Source of the DNA: Yonghaparkia sp. Root332
Lineage (GTDB): Bacteria > Actinomycetota > Actinomycetes > Actinomycetales > Microbacteriaceae
Reading direction: 5' to 3'
Length of the DNA: 64,000 bases
Assembly (NCBI RefSeq): GCF_001425665.1
Contig: NZ_LMCX01000002.1
Span: 1-64,000, forward strand
Made by a program: the position numbers and the translations under genes
Shown here: positions 35,052 to 42,796 of the stretch, in pieces
How the letters are laid out: each line of letters begins with the position of its first letter
Numbering within the stretch: position 1 is the first letter of the stretch
Notes under the pieces: model-generated
Told to the model about the DNA's origin: nothing
Databases searched by the model: none
Seen by the model: the letters and a program-made list of their open reading frames with translations, nothing else

Positions 35052-35254
35052 CTGTCGACGAGCTGGAAGGCCGGGTCGCCCGGCGTCTTCTGGTCCTCGA
35101 TGATCGTGCCGACGGCGATCGCGACGCTGATGCCCCAGCTCGCCCACATGAGCGCGAGGCGCCAGTCGTGGGGGCCCTTGCGGGTGGCGTTGATGACGCT
35201 CACGGCCGACACCGCGGCGCTGATGATGGCTCCGTTGAACAGGTACTTGCGCAC
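35048..35254 (-). CDS. Small conserved membrane-associated protein
   Basis: 68 residues, two hydrophobic segments (about 6-22 and 34-50), RKYLFNGAIISAAVSAVSVINATRKGPHDWRLALMWASWGISVAIAVGTIIEDQK. Such short proteins are common in Microbacteriaceae and have no known function. GTG at 35254 is chosen because GGAGGT lies 6 nt upstream (35266-35261). A start 10 codons earlier in the same frame would have no ribosome binding site. The stop overlaps the convergent acyltransferase stop by 4 bp. Confidence 0.75.
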   Translation of the reverse strand: MRKYLFNGAIISAAVSAVSVINATRKGPHDWRLALMWASWGISVAIAVGTIIEDQKTPGDPAFQLVDS

Positions 35255-35336
35255 GAATGCACCTCCATTGGCTCGGTCGCCCACGCTACCGGGTGGCCTC
35301 GACCCGGTGCGGCCGGTGCTCAGGATCCGCCCAGCA

Positions 35337-35361
35337 ACCTGACCGATCGGTCAGGTATGGT
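35337..35361 (+). promoter_or_regulatory. TetR operator (perfect 20-bp palindrome) and -10
   Basis: ACCTGACCGATCGGTCAGGT (35337-35356) is its own reverse complement. Its last T begins TATGGT (35356-35361), a -10 that ends 6 nt before the tetR GTG. A dimer bound to the palindrome would block this leaderless promoter, so autorepression of the tetR-mmpL-yhgE operon is likely. Confidence 0.8.
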
Positions 35362-35367
35362 CGTGCG

Positions 35368-35928
35368 GTGTCCCGATCCGAAGATCTGCGCCTCATCGCG
35401 CTCGCCGAGTTCGCGAGCGCCGGGTACGCCGCGACCTCGCTGCAGCGCATCGCCGACCTCGTCGGCGCCTCCAAGGCGAGCGTCCTCTACCACTACGACT
35501 CGAAGGAGCAGCTGCTCGAAGCGGCCCTCGCTCCGGCCCTGGACGACCTCTCCGCGCTCATCGACGCCACGGCCGCCAGCGGCCTCGACCTCGCGCATCG
35601 CGCGGCGTTCGTCGAGCGCTTCGTCGACTACCTGCTCGAGCACCGCCAGGTCGTCCACCTCGTGATCAACCAGGGAGCCACGCTCGAGGACGTCCCCGTC
35701 ATGCAGAGCGCGCTCGTGCAGATGCGCCGCGTCGCCGACCTCTTCGACCTGGCCGCGGGCTCGCCCGTCGAGCGCCTGCGGTACGGCATCGCGCTCGGCG
35801 GCGCCGCGTACTGCCTCGCCGCCGCTCGTCAGCTCGACGTGGTCGAGGAGGAGCCGGAGATCCTCCGCGCCGGACTCCTCGCCGTCATCAGCGAGCTCCT
35901 CCTCCCCATCGCCGACCCCGCCCGCTAG
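35368..35928 (+). CDS. TetR-family repressor of the MMPL/YhgE operon
   Basis: 186 residues. The N-terminal HTH is LIALAEFASAGYAATSLQRIADLVGASKASVLYHYDSKEQLLEAAL (about 8-55). The C-terminal ligand domain is helical and not assignable to a known ligand group. The start is GTG at 35368, placed by the promoter. Frame upstream of it covers the operator and is not used. mmpL begins 10 bp after its stop, so the three genes form one transcript. An amphipathic drug or lipid is the usual inducer type, but this is inferred. Confidence 0.92.
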   Translation: MSRSEDLRLIALAEFASAGYAATSLQRIADLVGASKASVLYHYDSKEQLLEAALAPALDDLSALIDATAASGLDLAHRAAFVERFVDYLLEHRQVVHLVINQGATLEDVPVMQSALVQMRRVADLFDLAAGSPVERLRYGIALGGAAYCLAAARQLDVVEEEPEILRAGLLAVISELLLPIADPAR

Positions 35929-35938
35929 GAGCCCACCC

Positions 35939-38815
35939 GTGTCGACCCTGCTCTACCGCATCGGGCGCGTCGCCTACCGCCGCGCCTGGCTCGTCCTCGT
36001 CTCCTGGGTGCTCCTGCTCGCCGCCGCGCTCGGCGGCGGGCTCGCACTCGGCGGGCAGACGGAGGAGGCGTTCTCCATCCCCGGCACCGAGTCGCAGGAG
36101 GCGCTCGACCAGCTCCACGAGCTGTTCCCGGCCGTCGCGGGGGCGAGCGCGCAGGCCGTCGTGGTCGCTCCTGAAGGGTCCTCGGTGACGGATGCGGGCA
36201 TCCGCGCCGAGATCGACGACCTCGCGGCCGACCTCGCCCGCGTCGACGGCGTCGAGGCCGTGCTCGGCCCGTTCGACGAGTTCGCCGACGGGCAGGTGAG
36301 CGACGACGAGCGCGTCGCGATCGTGCAGGTGCAGCTCGCGGGCACCTCGGAGGAGGTCGGGGAGTCCACGCTCGACGCGCTCATCGCCACGGGGGACGAC
36401 CGCGCGTCGCGCGTCGAGTTCGCCGGTCAGGTGTTCCAGGACACGACGGTCGGCATCACCGCGAGCGAGGTCGTCGGCCTCCTCGTCGCCGGCCTCGTGC
36501 TCGTGGTGACCTTCGGCTCGCTCGCCGCGGCGGGGATGCCCCTGGTCACCGCCCTCATCGGCGTCGGCATCGTGATGGGCGGCATCCTCGCCCTCGCCGC
36601 GGCGATGCCCGTGTCGAGCTCGGCGCCCCTGCTGGCGCTCATGATCGGCCTCGCCGTCGGCATCGACTACGCGCTGTTCATCGTCTCGCGCCACCGCACC
36701 CAGCTCGGCCGCGGCATGGACCCGGCCGAGTCGGCCGCCGTCGCCGTCGGGACGGCCGGCAGCGCCGTCGTCTTCGCCGGGCTCACCGTCATCATCGCGC
36801 TGCTGGGCCTGCTCGTCGTCGGCATCCCGTTCCTCTCCGTCATGGGCGTCGGCGCGGCCTTCGCCGTGCTCGTCGCGATCGCGGGCGCGGTCACCCTGCT
36901 CCCCGCGCTGCTCGGCCTCGCCGGCTCGCGGCTCGTGCCGCGGACCGGCTCGCGCGCCTGGCGCCGCGCCCAGCCCGAGGCCGAGCACGCGCGCACGATG
37001 GGGCGCCGCTGGGTGCGCGGGGTCATGAAGCGCCCCGTGCTCACGACCGTCGCCGTCGTCGCCGTCCTCGGCACGCTGTCGATCCCGACCTTCTCGCTCG
37101 ACCTCAACCTGCCCGACGGCGGCAACGAGCCCGCGGGCTCGACCCAGCGCGAGGCCTACGACCTCATCGCCGACGCCTTCGGACCCGGCACCGCCGGCCC
37201 GCTGCTCGTGACCGCCGACATCACGCAGACGACCGACATCCTCGACGACCTCGCGGGCATCCGCTCCGAGCTCGAGCGGGTCGACGGCGTCGCGAGCGTC
37301 AGCCCGGGCATCCCCTCGCCGGGGCTCGAGCTCGCGATCTTCCGCGTCGCGCCCGAGACCGCGCCCGACGACCCCGCGACGAAGGTCGTCGTCGCCGAGC
37401 TGCGCGACGCCGCGGCCGGCATCGAGGCCGACTTCGGCACGCCCCTGTCGGTCACCGGCACGACCGCGGTCGGCATCGACATCTCCACCCGGCTGACGAA
37501 CGCGCTCGTGCCGTTCGTCCTGATCGTCATGGGCCTGTCGATCCTGCTGCTCATGGCGGTGTTCCGCTCGGTGCTCGTGCCCGTGAAGGCGGCGCTCGGC
37601 TTCATGCTGACCGTCGGCACGGGGCTCGGCGTCTCGGTCGCGGTCTTCCAGTGGGGCTGGGGGGCCGAGCTCCTGCACACCGAGGCGGGGCCGATCCTGA
37701 GCTTCATGCCGATCATCCTCATGGCCGTGCTCTTCGGTCTCGCGATGGACTACGAGGTCTTCCTCGTCTCCGGGATGCGCGAGGAGTACGTGCGAACGGG
37801 CGACGCGCGCGCCGCCATCGAGGACGGCTTCGCGCACGGCGCCCGCGTCGTGACGGCCGCCGCGCTCATCATGTTCTTCGTCTTCGCGGCGTTCGTGCCC
37901 GAGGGCTCGAACCTCATCAAGCCCATCGCGCTCGGCCTCGCCGTCGGCATCGCGGTCGACGCCTTCGTCGTGCGCATGACGCTCGGGCCGGCGATCATGA
38001 CCCTCCTCGGGCGCCGCGCCTGGTGGTTCCCGCGCGCGCTCGAGCGGGCGATGCCCGACCTCGACGTCGAGGGCGAGAGGCTGCGCCACCATCGCGAGCA
38101 CACCCTCTGGGCCGCCGAGCAGGGCGACGCGGTCGTCGTCGCCGACCGCCTCGAGCTCCAGGGCGCGGATGCCGTGCTCTCGCTGCGCGCGCACGCCGGC
38201 GACCGCGTCGCCCTCGTCGCCGATCCCGTCACGCGCCGCATCGCGGCGGCGACGCTCGCCGGCTACCTTCCGGCGCTCGGCGGTCGCGCCCTCGTCGCCG
38301 GCGCCGTCCTCCCGTCGGAGGCCGGGCGCGCTTCGCGCCGCGTGAGCCTCGTCGACCTCGGCGGCGCCCGCTTCGCGGCCACCGCGACCGCGGGCGAGCT
38401 CGTCGCCGAGCGCCTCGCGCTCGCGCCGCGCGCCGCGCGCCGCGGCGGCTCCTCCGGCCGCTCCTCCGGCCGCTGGCTCGACCGCCTCGCGACCCTCGCC
38501 GAGCGCCACGGCTCGACCGTGTCGCCGATCACGGCCGGCGAGCCCGTCTCGGCCCTGCCCGTCCCCGCCCGCGCGCTGCTGCTCGCCGCGGTCGCGACCA
38601 TCGACGGCACGCCCGTGCTCGTGCTCGATGGCTCGGACGGCGCGCTCGCCCCCGCCGACGTCGATGCGATCGACGCGGTGGTGCAGGCGCTCGCCGGCCC
38701 CGACGTCGTCCGCATCTGGGGCGTCGCACCGGAGACCGCGCACGACCTGGATCCGTCGGACGAGCTCGCGCTCCTGCTCGACACCGCCCTCTCGACCTCG
38801 GAGGCCCCCCGATGA
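35939..38815 (+). CDS. MMPL/RND transporter with C-terminal degenerate ABC-ATPase-like domain
   Basis: 958 residues, GTG start. Residues 1-705 are a full MMPL transporter: twelve transmembrane helices in two halves with MIGLAVGIDYALFIVSRHRTQL and LFGLAMDYEVFLVSGMREEY, plus two extracytoplasmic domains. Residues about 707-958 are a soluble extension that follows the ABC ATPase layout. RLELQGADAVLSLRAHAGDRVALVADPVTRR stands where Walker A should be, without the GxxGxGKS motif. VSALPVPARALLLAAVATIDGTPVLVLDGSDGALAPADVDAI resembles the signature-Walker B-D-loop region, without the catalytic Glu. It probably exports lipids or drugs by proton motive force. The extension may be structural or regulatory. 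Confidence 0.87.
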   Translation: MSTLLYRIGRVAYRRAWLVLVSWVLLLAAALGGGLALGGQTEEAFSIPGTESQEALDQLHELFPAVAGASAQAVVVAPEGSSVTDAGIRAEIDDLAADLARVDGVEAVLGPFDEFADGQVSDDERVAIVQVQLAGTSEEVGESTLDALIATGDDRASRVEFAGQVFQDTTVGITASEVVGLLVAGLVLVVTFGSLAAAGMPLVTALIGVGIVMGGILALAAAMPVSSSAPLLALMIGLAVGIDYALFIVSRHRTQLGRGMDPAESAAVAVGTAGSAVVFAGLTVIIALLGLLVVGIPFLSVMGVGAAFAVLVAIAGAVTLLPALLGLAGSRLVPRTGSRAWRRAQPEAEHARTMGRRWVRGVMKRPVLTTVAVVAVLGTLSIPTFSLDLNLPDGGNEPAGSTQREAYDLIADAFGPGTAGPLLVTADITQTTDILDDLAGIRSELERVDGVASVSPGIPSPGLELAIFRVAPETAPDDPATKVVVAELRDAAAGIEADFGTPLSVTGTTAVGIDISTRLTNALVPFVLIVMGLSILLLMAVFRSVLVPVKAALGFMLTVGTGLGVSVAVFQWGWGAELLHTEAGPILSFMPIILMAVLFGLAMDYEVFLVSGMREEYVRTGDARAAIEDGFAHGARVVTAAALIMFFVFAAFVPEGSNLIKPIALGLAVGIAVDAFVVRMTLGPAIMTLLGRRAWWFPRALERAMPDLDVEGERLRHHREHTLWAAEQGDAVVVADRLELQGADAVLSLRAHAGDRVALVADPVTRRIAAATLAGYLPALGGRALVAGAVLPSEAGRASRRVSLVDLGGARFAATATAGELVAERLALAPRAARRGGSSGRSSGRWLDRLATLAERHGSTVSPITAGEPVSALPVPARALLLAAVATIDGTPVLVLDGSDGALAPADVDAIDAVVQALAGPDVVRIWGVAPETAHDLDPSDELALLLDTALSTSEAPR

Positions 38816-40722
38816 GCACCTCGACCGCCGCCGCCGCGCCCCTCGCCGCGCCCCGCGCCCGCCGGCGCCGCCCGCGCCGCTGGGCGGGCATCATCGCCGC
38901 CGTCATCGTTCCGCTGGGGCTCGTGGGCGCCGCCCTCGCCGCCGTCGGCGACGCGGACGACGCGCTCGATCGCATCCCCGCCGCCGTCGTCAACAGCGAC
39001 GAGCTCGTCACGACGACCGGCCCGGACGGCGAGGAGCAGCCCGTCTTCGCGGGGCGTCAGCTCGTCACCGAGCTCACCGGCCCCGACGCGACGGGCTTCG
39101 ACTGGCGCGCCACGAGCGCCGAGCAGGCCGAGGCCGACCTCGCCTCGGGCGAGGTGCTCGCCGTGCTGACCATCCCCGAGGGCTTCTCGCGCTCGCTGCT
39201 CACCGTCGGCTCGCCCGACCAGGAGCTCGCCCCGCTCGCGATCGAGACCGACGACGCGCACAGCTACCTGGCCGGCACGATCGTGGAGTCCGTCGGCGCG
39301 AGCCTCGCTGAGCAGTTCGGCGACACGGTGACCGCGCAGTACCTCGCGGGCCTGCAGTCGGGCCTCGGCGAGCTCGGCTCGGCGCTCGGCGACGCCTCCG
39401 ACGGCGCCGCGCAGGTCGGCGACGGCGTCGGCGAGGTCGGAGCGGGCGTCGCCTCGCTCGGCGACGGCATCGCCGCGCTCGGCTCGGGTGCCGACGCCTC
39501 CGCCGCGGGAGCGCGCGACCTCGCCGCGGGACTCGCCCAGTACACGGGAGGGGTCTCGAGCCTCTCGAGCGGACTCGCCCAGCTCGACCGGGGCGCCGAT
39601 GGGCTCGACCAGCTCTCCGCCGCCGTCGCCTCGGCCGATGCCGCCGCGGTCTCGGCCGCCGGGCAGCTCGCCGCACTCGTCCCCGCCATCCAGGGATCGA
39701 GCCTCACCGACGCCGAGAAGCAGGCCTACATCGCCGCGCTCACGCAGGCCCAGATCGCGGCCGGCACGACGAGCGCCGTCGCGCCGCAGCTCCAGGGAGC
39801 GATCGACGGCATCCAGGGCGGCATCGCCATGAGCGCGACGGGTGCGGCCTCGCTCGCGGGCAGCGGCCCCTCCCTCGTGCAGGGCGCGGATGCTCTCGCC
39901 GACGGCCTCGGAGCCCTCGGGTCGGGCGCCGCCGAGGCCAGCGCCGGAGCCGGTGAGCTCGCCGCCGGAGCCGACGCCCTCGCCGCGGGCGCCGACGAGC
40001 TCGCCGCGGGCCTCGCCGACGGCGCCGCGCAGGTGCCCCAGTCCGGAGACGCCGAGCTCGCGAGCTCGCCCGTCGCCGTCGAGTCGACGCGCGCCAACGC
40101 CGTCGACGACATCGGGGGAGTGCTCGCCGCGACCCTCGCGCCGATCGGGCTCTGGCTCGGAGCGCTCGCGACGATGCTCGTCGTGCGCCCCGCGGCTCCG
40201 GCCGTGATCGGCACGGCCGCGACGGCCGGCGCGATCCTGCGCCGGGTGCTCGGGCGGGCATCCCTCGTCGCGGTCGGGCAGGCGGCGCTCGTCACGGTGC
40301 TGCTCGTCACGGCGGGCGGCGTCGACCTCGCCCTCGCGCCCGGAGTCTTCGCGCTCACGGCGCTCATCGCCCTCGCGCTCACGGCGCTGCATGCGGCGCT
40401 CGTGCTCGGGCTGGGGCGCGCGGGGCTCGTGGTGTCGATCCTCCTGCTCGGCGTGCAGCTCGTCGCCGTCGGCGGTCTCATCCCCGTCGCCGCGCTCGCC
40501 GAGCCGTTCCCGACGCTCAGCGCGGTGCTCCCGCTCTCGTACGCCGTCGACGGGCTGCAGGCGCTGCTCGCCGGCGGAGACGCGGCGCGCATCGCGGCCG
40601 CCGTGGGGGCGATGCTCGTCGTCGGCGTGCTGTCGCTCGTCGTCGCGCGGCTCTCGGTCGGCCGCGCGCGGCGTCGCGCGGCGCTCGCCGGGTTCGCGCC
40701 GCGCGCCCTCGCGCGGGCGTAG
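38812..40722 (+). CDS. YhgE/Pip-type membrane protein
   Basis: 636 residues. A basic N-terminus and first transmembrane helix (about 24-45) are followed by the YhgE domain (about 50-150; DRIPAAVVNSDELVTTTGPDGEEQPVFAGRQLVTELTG). A long Gly/Ala/Ser-rich repeat region of LGDGxxxLxxGAxxAxxGA heptads (about 180-440) comes next, then five C-terminal transmembrane helices (about 445-625). Such proteins accompany MMPL or ABC exporters and phage-infection-type genes, and their biochemical role is unknown. The repeats may span or stiffen the envelope. ATG overlaps the mmpL stop (ATGA). Confidence 0.88.
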   Translation: MSTSTAAAAPLAAPRARRRRPRRWAGIIAAVIVPLGLVGAALAAVGDADDALDRIPAAVVNSDELVTTTGPDGEEQPVFAGRQLVTELTGPDATGFDWRATSAEQAEADLASGEVLAVLTIPEGFSRSLLTVGSPDQELAPLAIETDDAHSYLAGTIVESVGASLAEQFGDTVTAQYLAGLQSGLGELGSALGDASDGAAQVGDGVGEVGAGVASLGDGIAALGSGADASAAGARDLAAGLAQYTGGVSSLSSGLAQLDRGADGLDQLSAAVASADAAAVSAAGQLAALVPAIQGSSLTDAEKQAYIAALTQAQIAAGTTSAVAPQLQGAIDGIQGGIAMSATGAASLAGSGPSLVQGADALADGLGALGSGAAEASAGAGELAAGADALAAGADELAAGLADGAAQVPQSGDAELASSPVAVESTRANAVDDIGGVLAATLAPIGLWLGALATMLVVRPAAPAVIGTAATAGAILRRVLGRASLVAVGQAALVTVLLVTAGGVDLALAPGVFALTALIALALTALHAALVLGLGRAGLVVSILLLGVQLVAVGGLIPVAALAEPFPTLSAVLPLSYAVDGLQALLAGGDAARIAAAVGAMLVVGVLSLVVARLSVGRARRRAALAGFAPRALARA

Positions 40723-40801
40723 CGCGGCTCATCGGGCCTGCGGGCCGGACCCGGTCTCCGCCCCGCCGGCCCGGCAGGCCTCGCCGGGCGTCGGCCGGCG
40801 T

Positions 40802-40924
40802 GCACGTTCTCCGGAGTTGCGGGACGACCGCACATCGCGGCGCGCCCGGGCGAGCGTCCCTCGCCGGATCTCCGGAGAACGTGCGCACCGCCGGTCGGCG
40901 ACGTGCGCACCGCGGGTCGGCGAC
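40802..40924. repeat. Inverted repeat followed by tandem 22-bp repeats
   Basis: Perfect 15-bp arms GCACGTTCTCCGGAG (40802-40816) and CTCCGGAGAACGTGC (40870-40884) flank a partly self-complementary 53-bp centre. Right after the second arm, a 22-bp unit beginning GTGCGCACCG (40881-40902) is repeated with one change (40903-40924) and starts a third time (GTGCGCC). It fills most of the 336-bp gap between yhgE and the permease gene; no coding signal is present. Confidence 0.8.
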
Positions 40925-40986
40925 GTGCGCCCGCGGACCCGTCATCCGCCTGACAACGGCGCGCGGAGGAACGGGAGTCGACGCGA

Positions 40987-41018
40987 ACGGGCCGCGGAGA
41001 TCGCTCCCCGCGGCCCGT
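40987..41018. terminator. Terminator hairpin before the permease gene's 3' end
   Basis: An 11-bp perfect stem (ACGGGCCGCGG with CCGCGGCCCGT) around a 10-nt loop lies 40 bp beyond the minus-strand permease stop. It fits termination of the permease transcript and could also stop yhgE read-through. Confidence 0.75.
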
Positions 41019-41058
41019 CGCGCAGTGCCGGTCGCTCACCCCGCGGTGAGCGGGTCGA

Positions 41059-42573
41059 TCACTCCTTCGTCAACTCGTGCGTCCCTCCGCTCATCGCGTA
41101 CTCCTCCTCGGGGGAGAGCACGAGCTGCGTGCGGTAGTGCACGGCGAACCCGATGAGGATGAGCGCGTACACGATGATGATCGCGACGATCGCCGCCTGG
41201 AACGCCGGGTTCACGAGGAGCCCGATGAAGACGAGCGCGGCGATCGCGGCGGCGCTGTAGGCGCCGAACAGACCCCACGGGCTCTTGTACGGGCGGTTGG
41301 CGTTCGGGAACTTCCGACGGAGGATGAGGAACGACACCATCTGCAGGAAGTACGCCACGACTGCGCCCCACACTGCGATGTTGAGGATGATCGCGCCGGC
41401 GACCGCGCCGACGCCCTCCGGGTCGAGGCGCGCGAGGAGGTCGAGTACCACGATCGCGATGAAGCCGACGACGGCGCCGACCGTGAGCGCGACCCACGGG
41501 GTCTGGTTCCTGCCGGTGAGCGACAGGAACTTCGGGTAGTACCCGGCCCGCGAGAGCGAGTACATGTTGCGCCCGTAGGCGAACATGATGCCCTGCAGCG
41601 ACGCGAGCAGGCCGATGAGCGCGAAGATCGCGAGCACGGCGGCGAGCTCGTCGCCCACGATCGCCCGGAACCCGTCGAGCAGGGGCTCGAGCGAGGTGCC
41701 CGTCGCCTCCGCCCCGAGGACGCCGGTGTTGAGGAAGAGGACCAGGACGCCCGTGACGATGAGCGTGCCGCGCGCGAGGACGCCGGCGCGCGGGATGTCC
41801 TTCTCCGGGGTGTGCGACTCCTCCGCCGCGAGCGGCAGCTCCTCGATGCCGAGGAAGAACCACATGGCGAACGGCAGTGCGAACAGGATCGGCACGATGC
41901 CCTCGGGGAGGAACACCGACGAGCCGGCCACGTCGGGGTTCGGCGCCATGTCCCACAGCTTGTCGAACGAGAACAGGCCGGAGGCGAGGGCCATCACCGA
42001 GAAGACGACGATGATGCCGATGGCGATGATCGAGACGACGATGGCGAAGCGGAACGAGATGTGCGCGCCGGCCGCGTTGAGCGCCACGAACGCGACGTAC
42101 AGCACGATCCACCAGATCCACATCATGTCGGCCTCGGCGAGCGAGAAGCCGAGCAGGCCGCTCGTGACGCCGTCGAGGTACTGCGCCGAGAAGAAGACGA
42201 TGACGGCGGTCGTCGCGACGTACTCGATCGTCTCCGCGGCCCCGGTGATGAGGCCGCCCCACGGCCCCATGGCCGAGCGGGCGAAGGAGTACGCGCCTCC
42301 GGTGTGGGGCATGGCCGCCGACATCTCGCTGATCGAGAAGGTCAGGCCGTAGTACATGACCACGAGCACGACGAAGGCGATGAGCATGCCGCCGAAGCCC
42401 GCGAAGTCGATGCCGAAGTTCCAGCCGGAGAAGTCGCCGGAGATGACCGCCGCGACGGCGAGGCCCCAGAGGCCCCACACTCCCGCTGTTCGGCGCAGGC
42501 CGCGCTTCTCGAAGTAGCCCTTGTCGACGCGGGTGTACGTGACACCGCCCGTCGCCTTGGTCGTTTCCGCCAT
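41059..42573 (-). CDS. eat: APC-family ethanolamine permease
   Basis: 504 residues with about 12 transmembrane helices. GYFEKRGLRRTAGVWGLWGLAVAAVISGDFSGWNFGIDFAGFGG, SISEMSAAMPHTGGAYSFARSAMGPWGGLITG and AMWFFLGIEELPLAAEESHTPEKDIPR are the block motifs of the ethanolamine permease subgroup within the amino acid-polyamine-organocation family. ATG at 42573 has AGGAGG 6 nt upstream. It diverges from a glutamine-synthetase-like operon, which makes ethanolamine or a close amine the likely substrate. Other small amines such as polyamines or GABA are less likely. Confidence 0.85.
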   Translation of the reverse strand: MAETTKATGGVTYTRVDKGYFEKRGLRRTAGVWGLWGLAVAAVISGDFSGWNFGIDFAGFGGMLIAFVVLVVMYYGLTFSISEMSAAMPHTGGAYSFARSAMGPWGGLITGAAETIEYVATTAVIVFFSAQYLDGVTSGLLGFSLAEADMMWIWWIVLYVAFVALNAAGAHISFRFAIVVSIIAIGIIVVFSVMALASGLFSFDKLWDMAPNPDVAGSSVFLPEGIVPILFALPFAMWFFLGIEELPLAAEESHTPEKDIPRAGVLARGTLIVTGVLVLFLNTGVLGAEATGTSLEPLLDGFRAIVGDELAAVLAIFALIGLLASLQGIMFAYGRNMYSLSRAGYYPKFLSLTGRNQTPWVALTVGAVVGFIAIVVLDLLARLDPEGVGAVAGAIILNIAVWGAVVAYFLQMVSFLILRRKFPNANRPYKSPWGLFGAYSAAAIAALVFIGLLVNPAFQAAIVAIIIVYALILIGFAVHYRTQLVLSPEEEYAMSGGTHELTKE

Positions 42574-42796
42574 GCATTCCTCCTGGGGGGATGGACATCG
42601 AGTCCGGGGTGGACAGGGGGTGGAGCAGTCATGCGCGTTCGATGGCACGGCGCCACGGTGCGCTTAGTGGGGAAGCATGCCGCTAAAGGTGGCCTGTGTC
42701 CACCATTGACGCGCGAGAAGCCCGCAGAACGGCCGAGGCTTGGGCGGGGTGTGTGGTACTAATGGTCGAAACCGTGCCAGTCGAAGGAGACGAGCC
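42574..42796. promoter_or_regulatory. Divergent promoter region between the permease and the gamma-glutamylation operon
   Basis: 223 bp without a gene. GGTGG-CCTGTGT-CCACC (42688-42704) is a 5-7-5 inverted repeat. TACTAATGG (42757-42765) is the most AT-rich patch and the best -10 area for the rightward operon. AAGGAG (42784-42789) serves the synthetase start. A FadR-type regulator is encoded at the end of that operon and could act here; no clear consensus FadR site was identified. Confidence 0.35.

Noticed and set aside
35888-38743. Long minus-strand frame opposite the MMPL gene
   Set aside because: Composition is low-complexity (Asp, Glu, Arg, Gly, His) and it mirrors the codon bias of mmpL; no start signal or domain.
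40881-40930. Tandem repeats considered as a CRISPR array
   Set aside because: Two adjacent 22-bp copies without spacers, and no cas genes.
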